This document shows positions 36,245 through 45,923 of a stretch of 64,000 bases of DNA, in pieces (within the stretch, counting starts at the first letter, position 1; each line of letters opens with the position of its first letter). The DNA is from Branchiostoma lanceolatum. Its lineage: Eukaryota > Chordata > Leptocardii > Amphioxiformes > Branchiostomatidae. The position numbers were made by a program, and so were the translations under genes. The notes beneath the pieces are model-generated. The model was not told the origin of the DNA, made no database searches, and saw nothing but the letters and a program-made list of their open reading frames with translations. The stretch is taken from contig NC_089731.1 of assembly GCF_035083965.1 (NCBI RefSeq), forward strand, positions 2,016,001 through 2,080,000. The letters run 5' to 3'.

Positions 36245-37925
36245 AAAGCTCTCTGTGAGACAGACAGGGCGGTAGAACTCTCAAGGACATAAACCTTCAA
36301 GGACGCCCCCCCCCCCCCCAATATTCCATATGTATTACACTGTATATACAGCCGGGCAATCAGTTATTAGCTGTACAGCTCCTTGTGAGACAGACAGGGC
36401 ATTAGACATGAACCTTCATGGACGCCCCCTCCCATCTTCCAAATGCATTACACCGCAATTGTGACAGCCGGGCAAACAGCTCTCTGTAAAGCCGGCGTCA
36501 CAATTCATGCGAGCATCGGCCGATTTTGTAGATCGCCGGAAGCTCGCCGAATTTCAAATTCGCCCGAGCGTCGACCGTATTTTTCACTGAAAACCTGCCC
36601 CGTCACAAATTGAACAGAGCTCGGGCGACGTCCGTCGAACGCTAATAATCATAATTCCCACATAAGACGGTACCATCTCTTGGACACGGACGAAGTCAGA
36701 ATCAAATGGCCTGGTCATCATCATGGCCTGGTAACAAGCTCATATTTGGACCAACTTTACTTTCTGAGTTGTGGCAAATCTGAAGGGCACAAGTGAAGTA
36801 GGTGGGCACACTGAAAATAATCACATAAAGAGGAATTTTGTTACAGACCAATCAAAATACAAGTGCAGGAGCCACAAAGTCAACAGATCAGTCGTTTAAC
36901 CCCGATCCAAAAATTTTCACCGAATGGAAATCGACGGAAGCTCGGGCGAACGCCGTCCGAGCTTCGACCGACCGTTGATAAGCCTATCGACGCCCTGCCG
37001 ACGCCTGGGCGTGCCTCGGCAGACAAACATATGTCTATAATGCCTCAGTGGACTTTCAAATAGTCATTTTGTGGAGGAAAAACTCAGGAAGTGAAGTCAA
37101 ACCTCAAAAGTCAAGCCCCAGTTCATTGATATACAAATTGAAACATCCAAACCAATAGCAAAATAGAAACAAGAAGCATTGTCTTCAGTGTCAACATATT
37201 ATTTATAATTTTTTTAATGCAAATTTAACTTTGCATTGAATTGTCTTTCATTAGAAAAGTTTGGCAGCATTCCTCGACAAGTTGAAATTAGTATTAGTTA
37301 ATATTACAGTATCATTTATCATCTTATGTTATAAACCAAACTGTCGTTTCCTTTTATCTATAAACAAGAAGGAGTTCGGCCGATCGCGAGGCCCGTCCAA
37401 GCTCCCATCAACACCTGCACAACGCTCGCCCGAAGCACGCCTTACTTTTCATGAGTCGGCCGGAACACTGACGACGGTCGTCCGATTATTGTTCAAGGCC
37501 CGTGCGAGGCTCGCACGAGGCCGAAGAGTTCGGGCGACCTCCGACCGACCAAAAATCGGGTCTAAAATCCTCGGATGCCCGCCCGAATATTGGCCGAGCG
37601 CTGGGCGTTGCTCGGGCGAGCTACGGGCAAACTGTTGACGAGCTGTGCGAGTTCAAAAATCGTCGCCGAGGCCTCGCTGAATTTAAGCGCAGCTTCCAGT
37701 GACACGCGAACGTCGGCCGAGCTCCGAAAATTCGCCCGAAGCCCGTAGAATCGACAGGACGTCGGCCGTACTTCGCCCGAAAATCGCCATTCGGAGCTCG
37801 CCAACAAGTCGGCCGAGCTAATTTCTTGATTTGTGACGGGGGCTTAAGGGCATTAGAACTCTCAAGGTCATTAACCTTCAAGGACGTTCACCTCGCGTCT
37901 CCCATATGTATTACACTGCATGCAA
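36245..37925. repeat. Three-unit tandem repeat, third unit split by a DNA transposon
   Basis: Units begin GCTCTCTGTGAGACAGACAG (36248), GCTCCTTGTGAGACAGACAG (36377) and GCTCTCTGTAA (36478). Each goes on to a CTCAAGGACATAAACCTTCA-like block and TATTACACTG. A poly-C run lies in unit 1. The third unit resumes at 37848 (GGGCATTAGAACTCTCAAGG) after the inserted element, which proves the insertion. Confidence 0.8.
36490..37844. mobile_element. Non-autonomous DNA transposon, PIF/Harbinger-like
   Basis: 1355 bp, ends AGCCGGCGTCACAA and (complement) AGCCCCCGTCACAA, flanked by 3-bp TAA duplications (36487-36489; 37845-37847), as known for PIF/Harbinger. Both subterminal zones are packed with short CGGCCGA and GCTCGGGCGA motifs; the middle is AT-rich unique sequence. 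No transposase. Second copy at 55869-57223. Confidence 0.7.
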
Positions 37926-38029
37926 CACCCAGTGAGAAAGTCCACCCAACTTGAGTGGAAGGTTGACCACAGCATGACTAAAAATAAGGCTGAAGGTTCA
38001 TTTGGAGCGTGTCCTGGCAACCTCTGAAC

Positions 38030-38720
38030 GAGCATGTCTGACGTCATACACGGAAGTCAACATATCAACACGATTCATCTGACAAATTCTGGTCGTTGTG
38101 GAAGTCTAGAAATGAACAACGTTACGGTTGGTAATATGAAGGTTTCGTCGGCTTGATATGATTTCAACGTTTTCTGTCTTCTACGTTCTGAGTTTTTCAA
38201 GTCAACTATGTTGTGTATGATATGATTTTTAACTACCTTTCTTGCAGTAAAACTTTGCCAGTAAGCTGCAAATACTGCAAAAAACGCCAGGTGTCCCCAC
38301 TGAAACTCAAGCGTACTTTGATTGATTGCTCCTTAGTTGCCCTTGAACTAATGGACTATTCCATGTAAAACGTTCAGGAGGGGTGTTTGGTGGTTTTTCA
38401 AACAAATTGAGTACAGGGGAAGAATACATGTACATTGATAGATGCGTAGAAGTTTCTGTTTACATTTATTTTCACATGCAACATTCCCTGATCAGGAACC
38501 ATCATCAGAGAATTAAATGCGCAAACAATGACATGAAAAGTTCACAATTGCCCTGATTGATTCCAAGAAAATGGCTCAACTCGGCCCCCAACTACCGAAG
38601 ATTTAACGTAGTACTCAAACGCCCCATGCACAGCCCCTGTCTGGTACATGAGCAACCCTCCACGGAATCCAGTCTGACGCCATGTGAATTTGATTATATG
38701 GATGACATCCTCTGGGGACG
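38030..38720. repeat. Segment paralogous to the upstream flank of the lectin gene
   Basis: Diverged copy of about 1430-2100. Shared strings include CATGTCTGACGTCATACA, ATGTTGTGTATGATAT, GGACTATTCCATGT (versus GGGCTATTCC) and CCAACTACCGAAGATTTAA-like. This indicates an old tandem duplication of the lectin locus. Second copy at 57409-58099. Confidence 0.65.
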
Positions 38721-39317
38721 ACAAATTTGATGCAAATATTCGGAATAAAAAACAGAAACTTGCCTTTATTATGAAATCTACATGGCCACAAAAGATGAAC
38801 AGAACTTAACACACAGAAATATGGGTTCTCCATTCTTGCTCTTTTAACATTTCTTGGTATTGACTTTGGCATTCTAAGACATTAGTATCCATTTTTTCGA
38901 AATATTTTTTTGCATGTATTTTCTCAATTTGCAGCAGCTTTTTACGATTACAGTATGGCCGAACACTTCGATTTTATTTTGGAGACGACCGATGAAAATC
39001 GACGCGCACGCGGATGTCATCCATATAATCAAAGCAACATGGCCTAATTTCAAAAAGAGGGGAAAGTAGTACAGCCGTTCTCGAGGTTGTAGAGACATTG
39101 AGTTGTTATCCGCTGTGTCTAGGGCCAAGTATTGGGAGGTGAAGCCCAACCCTCTCCTTCCAGTGTCTTTTACGTCCCCAACTGAAGTCGGGTACACTGT
39201 TGGTTAGTAGGTGAGACTTGTTGTTTATCACGTGTAAATGGCACAGGGCTAAATGCCTTTTCCATCTGCCTAGTCTCAAAGGCCAACAGTGTAGAATTTT
39301 TGCTGGGTAGGTTGAAA

Positions 39318-39645
39318 CACTGGACCAGGATTGTGCAGATTCGTACTAATGTCACGGCTCCCACACCTGTCACCGCACCGCTCGCTGTCACGACATCCCC
39401 TGATTTTCACGTCCCGAAGAGACACTGTGTGCCAAACTAGTGTCACCAATACGCACACTGACGATGAAATATCTCCAGGGCATTAGGCTAAAGCGATGGA
39501 CCAGGGTTGTACAGACTACGGTCACCGCTCACCGCACCGCTCGCTGTCACGACATCCCTTGACTTTCGCGTCCCGAAGAGACACTGTGTGCCAAACTCGT
39601 GTCGCCCATACGCCCACATAGCTGACGATGAACATTATATCCAGG
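39318..39645. repeat. Two-copy direct repeat, 159-bp offset
   Basis: CACCGCACCGCTCGCTGTCA occurs at 39371 and 39530, and GAGACACTGTGTGCCAAACT follows in both. Two diverged units about 160 bp long. Function unknown. Confidence 0.8.
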
Positions 39646-39726
39646 ACAGAATGTCAGGAAACATCCGTTGAAGATAAATTCATTCTGAAACTGTGTGATG
39701 TAAGAGCTCAATGACCTGCAGTGGAC

Positions 39727-40083
39727 ACTTCTATCTGAAAGGAGGAGGAACGCCCGCCTCACCTTTTTCTATAAGCTACTTAATAACCATATCAATATTA
39801 ATACAGATAGTCTACTGAAACCAGCTCAGGGGCGCACCCGGGGAAGCCACACGCTCAAATTTCAACCACTTTACGCCCGAACAGACTCTTACAAATATTC
39901 ATACTTCCCCCGCACCATACCCGAGTGGAACGCCCTGCCTGGCGCGGTTGTTACGGCTCCCACCGTTGAGTCTTTCCGCGCCAGGCTGGAGGCCTGCCCG
40001 CCTTAGCCTGGGACCTCCTCCACCCCTACTTTGCCCCTAGCGGGGTTATCTGGGGGTAGTCTAAGTTGAAGTTGAAGTTGAAG
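39727..40083 (+). mobile_element. 5'-truncated LINE 3' end
   Basis: Open C-terminal reverse transcriptase frame (RRRNARLTFFYKLLNN, FPRTIPEWNALPG, ESFRARLEACPP) to a stop at about 40005, then GC-rich 3' UTR and a TTGAAG tail. Same family as 4464-4694. Second copy at 59106-59462. Confidence 0.75.
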
Positions 40084-40168
40084 CTTGTTCTTCCTGAAGA
40101 AACGCGGGTAGCGTGCCAGGAAGGGGCCAAACAACGTCACCGTTCGGCCCACATGGCTGACGAGGAAG

Positions 40169-42856
40169 TTTTTATTTTTTTTTTTTATTTATTTGTTCAG
40201 CTGCGTACAGTGTACCACAGCCAAGGCTGCCCGACTAGCTACTGCTATTACAAGGGGCTAGCCTTGCTGCAAAAGTACATGATAAAATACAATACATTAG
40301 TTAAAAATACAAGTTGCGTTAGTTAAGAATAAATCATACACACGTACAATCTTACAACTCTTACATTGGATCAATATAGTACATAAACATTCTATGAATA
40401 CCACTATAAAATCTAAAAGGAAGAAAATACGGATACGGGATTGTACATTGGAATAGTAGTTCGTACTAGATCGGGGAGATTTAAACAGAGAAGGGGTCCC
40501 CCAGTGACTTCCATGCCATAGTTTTAAAAGTAGAAAGTGAGGGGGCAGTCCGTGTGTCGGATGGAAGGGAGTTCCACAGTTGGGTGGCTCTATAGAAAAA
40601 GGCCCTCTGGGTTCTCACACTTTTTGGTAATTGGAAAGAGAGATTGTTTCCGTTTCTTAGGGAGTATCTAGAATCAATGGATGATGATCTGGTTGGTGGC
40701 AGAAGACATTGTAAGTGAGGTGGACAACGACCGTTGAACAGTTTGTAGAGAGTGGTCACTGTGTGGAGTTTGCGGCGAAAGACGAGCGACGGAAGAGACA
40801 GCTGGGAGTAGACGGTGCGGTAAGAGGGGTACGGAATTCCATGGTGACCACTTATGATTCTTGCCATGCGGTATTGAACAGATTCCACCAGTTTTTCGTC
40901 CCGCTTTGTGAGGCCTGACCATACAATGTCGGCGTATTCCAAGACCGGTCTAGTCATAATCTTGTACAGCCTGAGCAGTGTGTCCTTAGGCACCTTTTTT
41001 CGAAGGGTGCAGAGCATGCCAGCAGTCCGTCTTGCCTTGTTAGTCGTGGCTTCGACGTGCAGGGTCCATGTGAGTTTGTTGGTAATAGTCACTCCCAGGT
41101 GCTTGTGACTATAGACGATTTGTAGCGTAGTACCGGCCAGGACGACTGGGGGGATCGTTTGTGGGAGGGAGCGGGTAGTAAGGTACATGACTTTACATTT
41201 GTCCCCGTTAGCCTCGAGTTTCCAAAGTAGTAGCCAGTCGGATACAGTCGCCAGATCTCTGTTGAGAGAGTCTACAACAGTTTGGACGGAACGGTGAGCT
41301 GTTGAGAGTGAGGTGTCGTCTGCAAACATGTTCGCGTCGCATGCTGTGCAACTGGAGGCAAGATCGTTAATGTACAAGATGAATAAAGTAGGTCCTAGGA
41401 CGGAGCCCTGGGGGACGCCAGCGAGGGGAGTTCTCCAGTCAGATGTTGCGCCGTTGACAACCACTCGCTGACGCCTGTCTGCAAGGTAGCTGGCAAACCA
41501 CTCGAGCAGCGGCCCACAGATCCCATACCCTTCGAGTTTGGCTAGAAGACCCTTGTGCCAAACTTTATCAAAGGCCTTACGCAGGTCCAGGAAAGCACAG
41601 CCAACCACCTCTCCCTTGTCCATGGCTTTGGTCCATTCATCAGCTAATCGGATCAGTTGGAGTGTTGTGTTGTCGTGCGAGCGGAAGCCACTTTGATGGT
41701 GTGTCAGAAGCGGGGAGATGTGCTCCGTCAGTCTTTTGTTTACTAGGTTTTCTAACACTTTGGGGATGATGTTCAGCAGGGAGATCGGCCTGTAGTTATT
41801 GGGGACGTGTCGACTGCCTCCTTTGTGGATCGGAGTCACATTTGCTTCCTTCCACCTGGACGGAATTTGGCCAAGGGACAGCGACAAGTTGAAGAGTTTG
41901 GTTAAGGGTGTTGAGATGTGATCTGCAACTCGCCGTAGAAGGTTTGGTGTAATATCATCTGGGCCACACGACTTTCCCACCTTAAGGTTACAGAGTTGCT
42001 GGCGAACTTCATCTACTGTTACTTGTATCGTTTCCAGGGATGACTCAGGAGAGACAGGTGGAGCAAAGGTGGGTGGAGTATCATCCCTACCGGGTAGGTC
42101 TGTCTGCTGTACGAAGTAGTCGTTCAGTGCTGTGGCTTTCTCTCTGGGAGTGTCAAGAATGTCAGTCCCCACTTTAAGTGCTGGCACGCCCGTCGAAGCT
42201 TGTCCCAGGACTGTCTTGGTGTACTTGAACAGACGTCTCGTGTTTCCACCTTCGACATCCTCCAGGACTTCCCTAATGTAAGTAGCTTCAGCTCGTCTTG
42301 TTAGGGCAGTGACCAAGTTTCTCTGGCTTCTGTAGAGTGACCATGCCTCAGGGGTGTCTTTCTGCTTTGCCTTGGAGTGGAGACGATGTTTCCTGCGAAT
42401 CGCACTTTTGATCTCCTTGTTGCCGTAGATCCAAGGTTTTGCAGTTCTTTGCGTTGAGACAAATTTGTGTGGGATATGCTGCTTGCATATTGTGAGAAAC
42501 ATAGCATACCAAGAGTCCCAGACTTCATCCATTGATTCATAGACAAAATTTGCATTCCAAGGGGCATTATTAAGGTTTTCACAAAGAGATTCGAGATTTG
42601 CTTTGTTATACAACCAGACAAGCCTTTTGCCACAGGGCCGTGTAGCATTAAGGTTCAGCGTTACAACAGTTGTTAAGTGATCAGAGTCCCCGAGGGGTGC
42701 AGTGGTGCCAGTTTGGTTGCACATCGCTGGATGAGAAGTGATGATCAGATCGAGTAGGTTTCCACCGCGAGTAGGCTCGTGGAGCATTTGTTCCAGTCCA
42801 TAGTCCAGGAGAATGCTTTCCAGCCGACGACCAGGATTGTCTGTGATGTTGGTGCT
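40169..42856 (-). mobile_element. LINE (CR1/L2-type), copy 1, cut at the duplication junction
   Basis: 3' end marked by a T-rich run (A-rich on the minus strand) at 40169-40195 and a 3' UTR up to 40480. Identical to 59548-62235. Its 5' part is missing because the duplicated segment ends at 42856, inside the endonuclease domain. Confidence 0.85.
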
Positions 42857-43285
42857 CAGGAGGTCGTTTACCTCATACTCGTCACTAAACATATTTACTA
42901 TTGTCGTCATCGAAACATTCCGACACCTATGTAATAGGTAAAACAAACAGTGTTGTCCACACGTTGTGGAATACGGTCCTTGTATTTGACGCGAGTTGTA
43001 TAGCCATGATTGAGTACTACAGCTGTTTAGAAATGTCTCTATGCGATCGGCGTAAAACTCGGGATTCTGACCGTACGAATCATAGAATTCACCGCGCCCG
43101 TTTACATCAAAATATATTGCAACCCAATGTTCTCCCGGTTGATCGTTGGGGTCCGTGTTCACGACATAGGCTGCTGGAAAACTTTCCACTTGTGCTGGTA
43201 TTTCGTTCACAGCAAAAACTCCTCTAGTGTATAATGTAGTAACAGGGTCTGTCCTCAGGATATCATCAATCTGTACCGTGTTCAT
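40481..43285 (-). CDS. Chimeric ORF: adenain protease (1-143) fused to LINE reverse transcriptase
   Basis: 934 residues, open throughout. Codons 1-143 (43285-42857) are the Polinton protease with its full catalytic set His53, Asp69 and Cys109, lacking only the last 32 residues. Codons 144-934 (42856-40481) are LINE codons 195-985. They begin in the last part of the endonuclease domain (SDHLTTV retained) and include the reverse transcriptase motifs FLDLRKAFDKVWH, GVPQGSVLGP and FADDTS and the C-terminus. The junction falls exactly between codons. The start is the native protease ATG, preceded by the capsid gene copy. Created by the duplication; whether it is expressed, or even real, is unknown. 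Confidence 0.75.
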   Translation of the reverse strand: MNTVQIDDILRTDPVTTLYTRGVFAVNEIPAQVESFPAAYVVNTDPNDQPGEHWVAIYFDVNGRGEFYDSYGQNPEFYADRIETFLNSCSTQSWLYNSRQIQGPYSTTCGQHCLFYLLHRCRNVSMTTIVNMFSDEYEVNDLLSTNITDNPGRRLESILLDYGLEQMLHEPTRGGNLLDLIITSHPAMCNQTGTTAPLGDSDHLTTVVTLNLNATRPCGKRLVWLYNKANLESLCENLNNAPWNANFVYESMDEVWDSWYAMFLTICKQHIPHKFVSTQRTAKPWIYGNKEIKSAIRRKHRLHSKAKQKDTPEAWSLYRSQRNLVTALTRRAEATYIREVLEDVEGGNTRRLFKYTKTVLGQASTGVPALKVGTDILDTPREKATALNDYFVQQTDLPGRDDTPPTFAPPVSPESSLETIQVTVDEVRQQLCNLKVGKSCGPDDITPNLLRRVADHISTPLTKLFNLSLSLGQIPSRWKEANVTPIHKGGSRHVPNNYRPISLLNIIPKVLENLVNKRLTEHISPLLTHHQSGFRSHDNTTLQLIRLADEWTKAMDKGEVVGCAFLDLRKAFDKVWHKGLLAKLEGYGICGPLLEWFASYLADRRQRVVVNGATSDWRTPLAGVPQGSVLGPTLFILYINDLASSCTACDANMFADDTSLSTAHRSVQTVVDSLNRDLATVSDWLLLWKLEANGDKCKVMYLTTRSLPQTIPPVVLAGTTLQIVYSHKHLGVTITNKLTWTLHVEATTNKARRTAGMLCTLRKKVPKDTLLRLYKIMTRPVLEYADIVWSGLTKRDEKLVESVQYRMARIISGHHGIPYPSYRTVYSQLSLPSLVFRRKLHTVTTLYKLFNGRCPPHLQCLLPPTRSSSIDSRYSLRNGNNLSFQLPKSVRTQRAFFYRATQLWNSLPSDTRTAPSLSTFKTMAWKSLGDPFSV

Positions 43286-44619
43286 CAGTTGGTGTAGTCA
43301 AACTGTACGTTCCTGTGGTTGTTTATTTCGATCAGGTTTTCGAACTCGGCCCAAACCAGAACGACCACAGTGTTCTCCAGGGCTTCTGCAAAGTGCAACT
43401 CCAGACGGACATTCCCATGTTTTACGACATTGAAGTGTCCCTGCCCTGAAGTACAGAGATCGGGTGTCAAATCATAACCATAGAAGGCATAGCCTTTGTC
43501 AAAGTCCTCCCGGCTGATGTGGTTTCCGGTGTCACGGCCCAGTTTCTCTGTTGGCCCGAACAGTGTGTAGTACGACTTCACGAAGGCACCCTCTGCGAAT
43601 GAAGGCGTCAAAGCTTTGTGCGGAACTGTCTCTCCGTCGATGTTCAGGCCAATGTAGTTTAGGTTGAAATGATGGAAGTTGAACGGGTTGGTGGCATATG
43701 AACCTTGGAAGGCAGTGTTTTCAACCAACGTTACCACCACGCGTCGCGGAATTTGGCCCAAGAAAACGTTGTCAGTGCTGGTGGTGAGGTGTCCTCTTGG
43801 AACAGTGATGGCCTTTACTTCCACCCGGCGGATGGGGTATTTTGCCGACGCTCTGACCAGTTGGTTATCAATGGACAGGCGGTATGAGGAACTCAGTTTC
43901 ACTTTCCGGACAAAGAGTGCTGCTTCCATGATCACCACCTTGTAGTTTGGATTCACTTCTGAAGACATCAGACAGAATTGGTTTTTGCTGCGTTGCAGTT
44001 TGATTTTCATGTCAACGTTGTTGATAAGATACCGGTCCTGGAAAAACATATCAATATGTAGGGGCGAAACCATATCAACCACGTTACTGCGCTGTGTGAA
44101 CTGTGTACGCTTCTGCAGCCCCGTGTTGACAGGTGCAGCTTCAGGGTTCGGGTCGCTCACACCCATTGCTCCAGGTGTGTCTTTGTAGAAGAGGGCAGAA
44201 GTGAGCTGAGTCTCCTTGGACTCTCGGCCATAGTTAAGCAACGTTTCCAGGATCGCTCTGTAGGGGTATGTATTCGTGGACGGTGTGACTAGTTTGTTAC
44301 TTAAGCTGACGTCGACCTGCTGGAATAGGGAGTGCATCCACAAGTTGACCGGTCCCACTTTTGCGCCATCAACCAAATCGTTTCCATTCCCTCGAACGAT
44401 TTTGGCTCGCACGTACAGCTGAGTCTGACTCAGATCTGTATATTCTTCTCCAGAGCTGGGGATGTCGAACTCTACTGGACTGGATTCAGATAGGTTAGCG
44501 ACGGGACGATATTCAACCCAGCGTCCCTCGTCGATGGTGGTAAGAGTCGGCGGGACCTGAAAAAGGTCTAGCTCAGATTTGGTGCAGTCAATAGATAAGG
44601 GATGGAGATGACGAGCCAT
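43285..44619 (-). CDS. MCP: Major capsid protein, duplicate copy
   Basis: Identical in translation to 23906-25240. Its stop overlaps the ATG of the chimeric protease-reverse transcriptase ORF by one base, just as the original overlaps the intact protease. Confidence 0.85.
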   Translation of the reverse strand: MARHLHPLSIDCTKSELDLFQVPPTLTTIDEGRWVEYRPVANLSESSPVEFDIPSSGEEYTDLSQTQLYVRAKIVRGNGNDLVDGAKVGPVNLWMHSLFQQVDVSLSNKLVTPSTNTYPYRAILETLLNYGRESKETQLTSALFYKDTPGAMGVSDPNPEAAPVNTGLQKRTQFTQRSNVVDMVSPLHIDMFFQDRYLINNVDMKIKLQRSKNQFCLMSSEVNPNYKVVIMEAALFVRKVKLSSSYRLSIDNQLVRASAKYPIRRVEVKAITVPRGHLTTSTDNVFLGQIPRRVVVTLVENTAFQGSYATNPFNFHHFNLNYIGLNIDGETVPHKALTPSFAEGAFVKSYYTLFGPTEKLGRDTGNHISREDFDKGYAFYGYDLTPDLCTSGQGHFNVVKHGNVRLELHFAEALENTVVVLVWAEFENLIEINNHRNVQFDYTN

Positions 44620-44629
44620 GGCTAGTACT

Positions 44630-45070
44630 TCAATCGAATATGTCCTTGGAGATACGTCTGCGTTTGGTGCTCCCACTCTTAGGAATGGCAACTCTTCCGC
44701 GCTTCACGCTATTTATGGGACGTCTGCCGACTCCCTTCGCTTTGTTAGCCGTCCGACTGGTATTGACGCCCCGCTTGTTTTGCATTTTCGTCGTGTTTCT
44801 GGGGGCGACCTTACGTCCACCCTTTGGAGTTACAAGATTGTGGCCGAATTCATTCACTCTCTGCCTGGCTGCTGATTTTACAGTACGTCCTTCCAATACG
44901 TCTTGTGCAAAGTTGACGCCACTTTTCAATGCCTGTCGTCCTACGGCTTTACCACCTCGCTTGAGAAGTGGAAGTGCCGTTTTGAACAGACTTTTGAAAA
45001 CACCTCCTAACCCGTAACCGTATTGGGTGCCTCTGAAAACAGGTAACTGACCGCCACGTTGATTCATCAT
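44630..45070 (-). CDS. pVI-like basic protein, duplicate copy
   Basis: Identical in translation to 25251-25691; same 10-bp spacings. Confidence 0.65.
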   Translation of the reverse strand: MMNQRGGQLPVFRGTQYGYGLGGVFKSLFKTALPLLKRGGKAVGRQALKSGVNFAQDVLEGRTVKSAARQRVNEFGHNLVTPKGGRKVAPRNTTKMQNKRGVNTSRTANKAKGVGRRPINSVKRGRVAIPKSGSTKRRRISKDIFD

Positions 45071-45080
45071 AGTGGTAAAC

Positions 45081-45872
45081 TCAAGACAGGTATGACGCTC
45101 TCCTCTGTCTGAAATGAAGTGTCGCTATCACTCGCCCTTGCTCAAATGGTACAGGCTCCCCGAAATCATTCCTTATATCTATCTCAACCGTCTCAAACCT
45201 CTTCCGTGCCAGTGGCATGTAATGAGGTGTGCGAATGACATGATCCACCACTTCTCCGTCATGCCCCTCCACTTTGACAATACGCAAAAGAGGAACTTTT
45301 ACACCTCCTACCAAACGATCCCCAGCGAGGCTGCAGTAAATGTATAGCGAGTGCAACCCTAAGTTGATATCTGGTGGAGCAGTCGCCTTACACCAATTAC
45401 CCACAACGTGTTTGGGGTCCCTCCACCCGAGTTGTCTAGCTAAATTGCCTACTAGTTTGAACTGTGGGGGTACTGCTGTTGGAGGTAGTGTTATTGTTAC
45501 GCGTTTATCCGTCTTGTTGTAACTGAATGTTGTAAACTGTTTAACAAATTCCGGATATTGCGCCGAAGCTGATTCATTCAAAGCCTCTATGAGTTTTGTG
45601 ATGTCGTCGTAATGTCCTGGTGGTACCTTTAAGAATGAGTTTTTGTCCGGAGAGACTTCTTCCTCCTCAACGGTGTTATACGATAACGCGTTATCGCCAT
45701 CCCGTACATTGTTCCACGAACGCGGGTACTGGAGCTCGACTAATGCCACTTCCCACTCTCCACTCAATTCGACATGCTGCGCTAGTTTGACACTGTAATT
45801 TGCAATGGTGTTTTCGGGGTATACATCCATCGATCCATCACTGGGCAACGTCACATAAAACGATGCTACCAT
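45081..45872 (-). CDS. mCP: Penton-type minor capsid protein, duplicate copy
   Basis: Identical in translation to 25702-26493. The TATA box copy is at 45917-45923. Confidence 0.8.
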   Translation of the reverse strand: MVASFYVTLPSDGSMDVYPENTIANYSVKLAQHVELSGEWEVALVELQYPRSWNNVRDGDNALSYNTVEEEEVSPDKNSFLKVPPGHYDDITKLIEALNESASAQYPEFVKQFTTFSYNKTDKRVTITLPPTAVPPQFKLVGNLARQLGWRDPKHVVGNWCKATAPPDINLGLHSLYIYCSLAGDRLVGGVKVPLLRIVKVEGHDGEVVDHVIRTPHYMPLARKRFETVEIDIRNDFGEPVPFEQGRVIATLHFRQRRASYLS

Positions 45873-45923
45873 GATGACTGTAACGGCGGGACTACTCGCA
45901 GCCTCTGTGACAGCGTCTTTATA

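Larger units (their letters stand above)
23478..42856. repeat. Tandem duplication, copy 1 (19,379 bp)
   Basis: Every ORF here recurs 19,379 bp downstream with the same translation, and the stretches I compared base by base were identical, including microsatellites and poly-C length. The boundary is exact: 23477 (C) differs from 42856 (T), and 42857 (C) differs from 62236 (G), so there is no shared base at the junction. Confidence 0.95.

Noticed and set aside
37261..37638. 125-codon ORF and its overlapping partners on both strands
   Set aside because: They lie in the motif-rich zone of a non-autonomous transposon, where repeated GC motifs open several frames at once.
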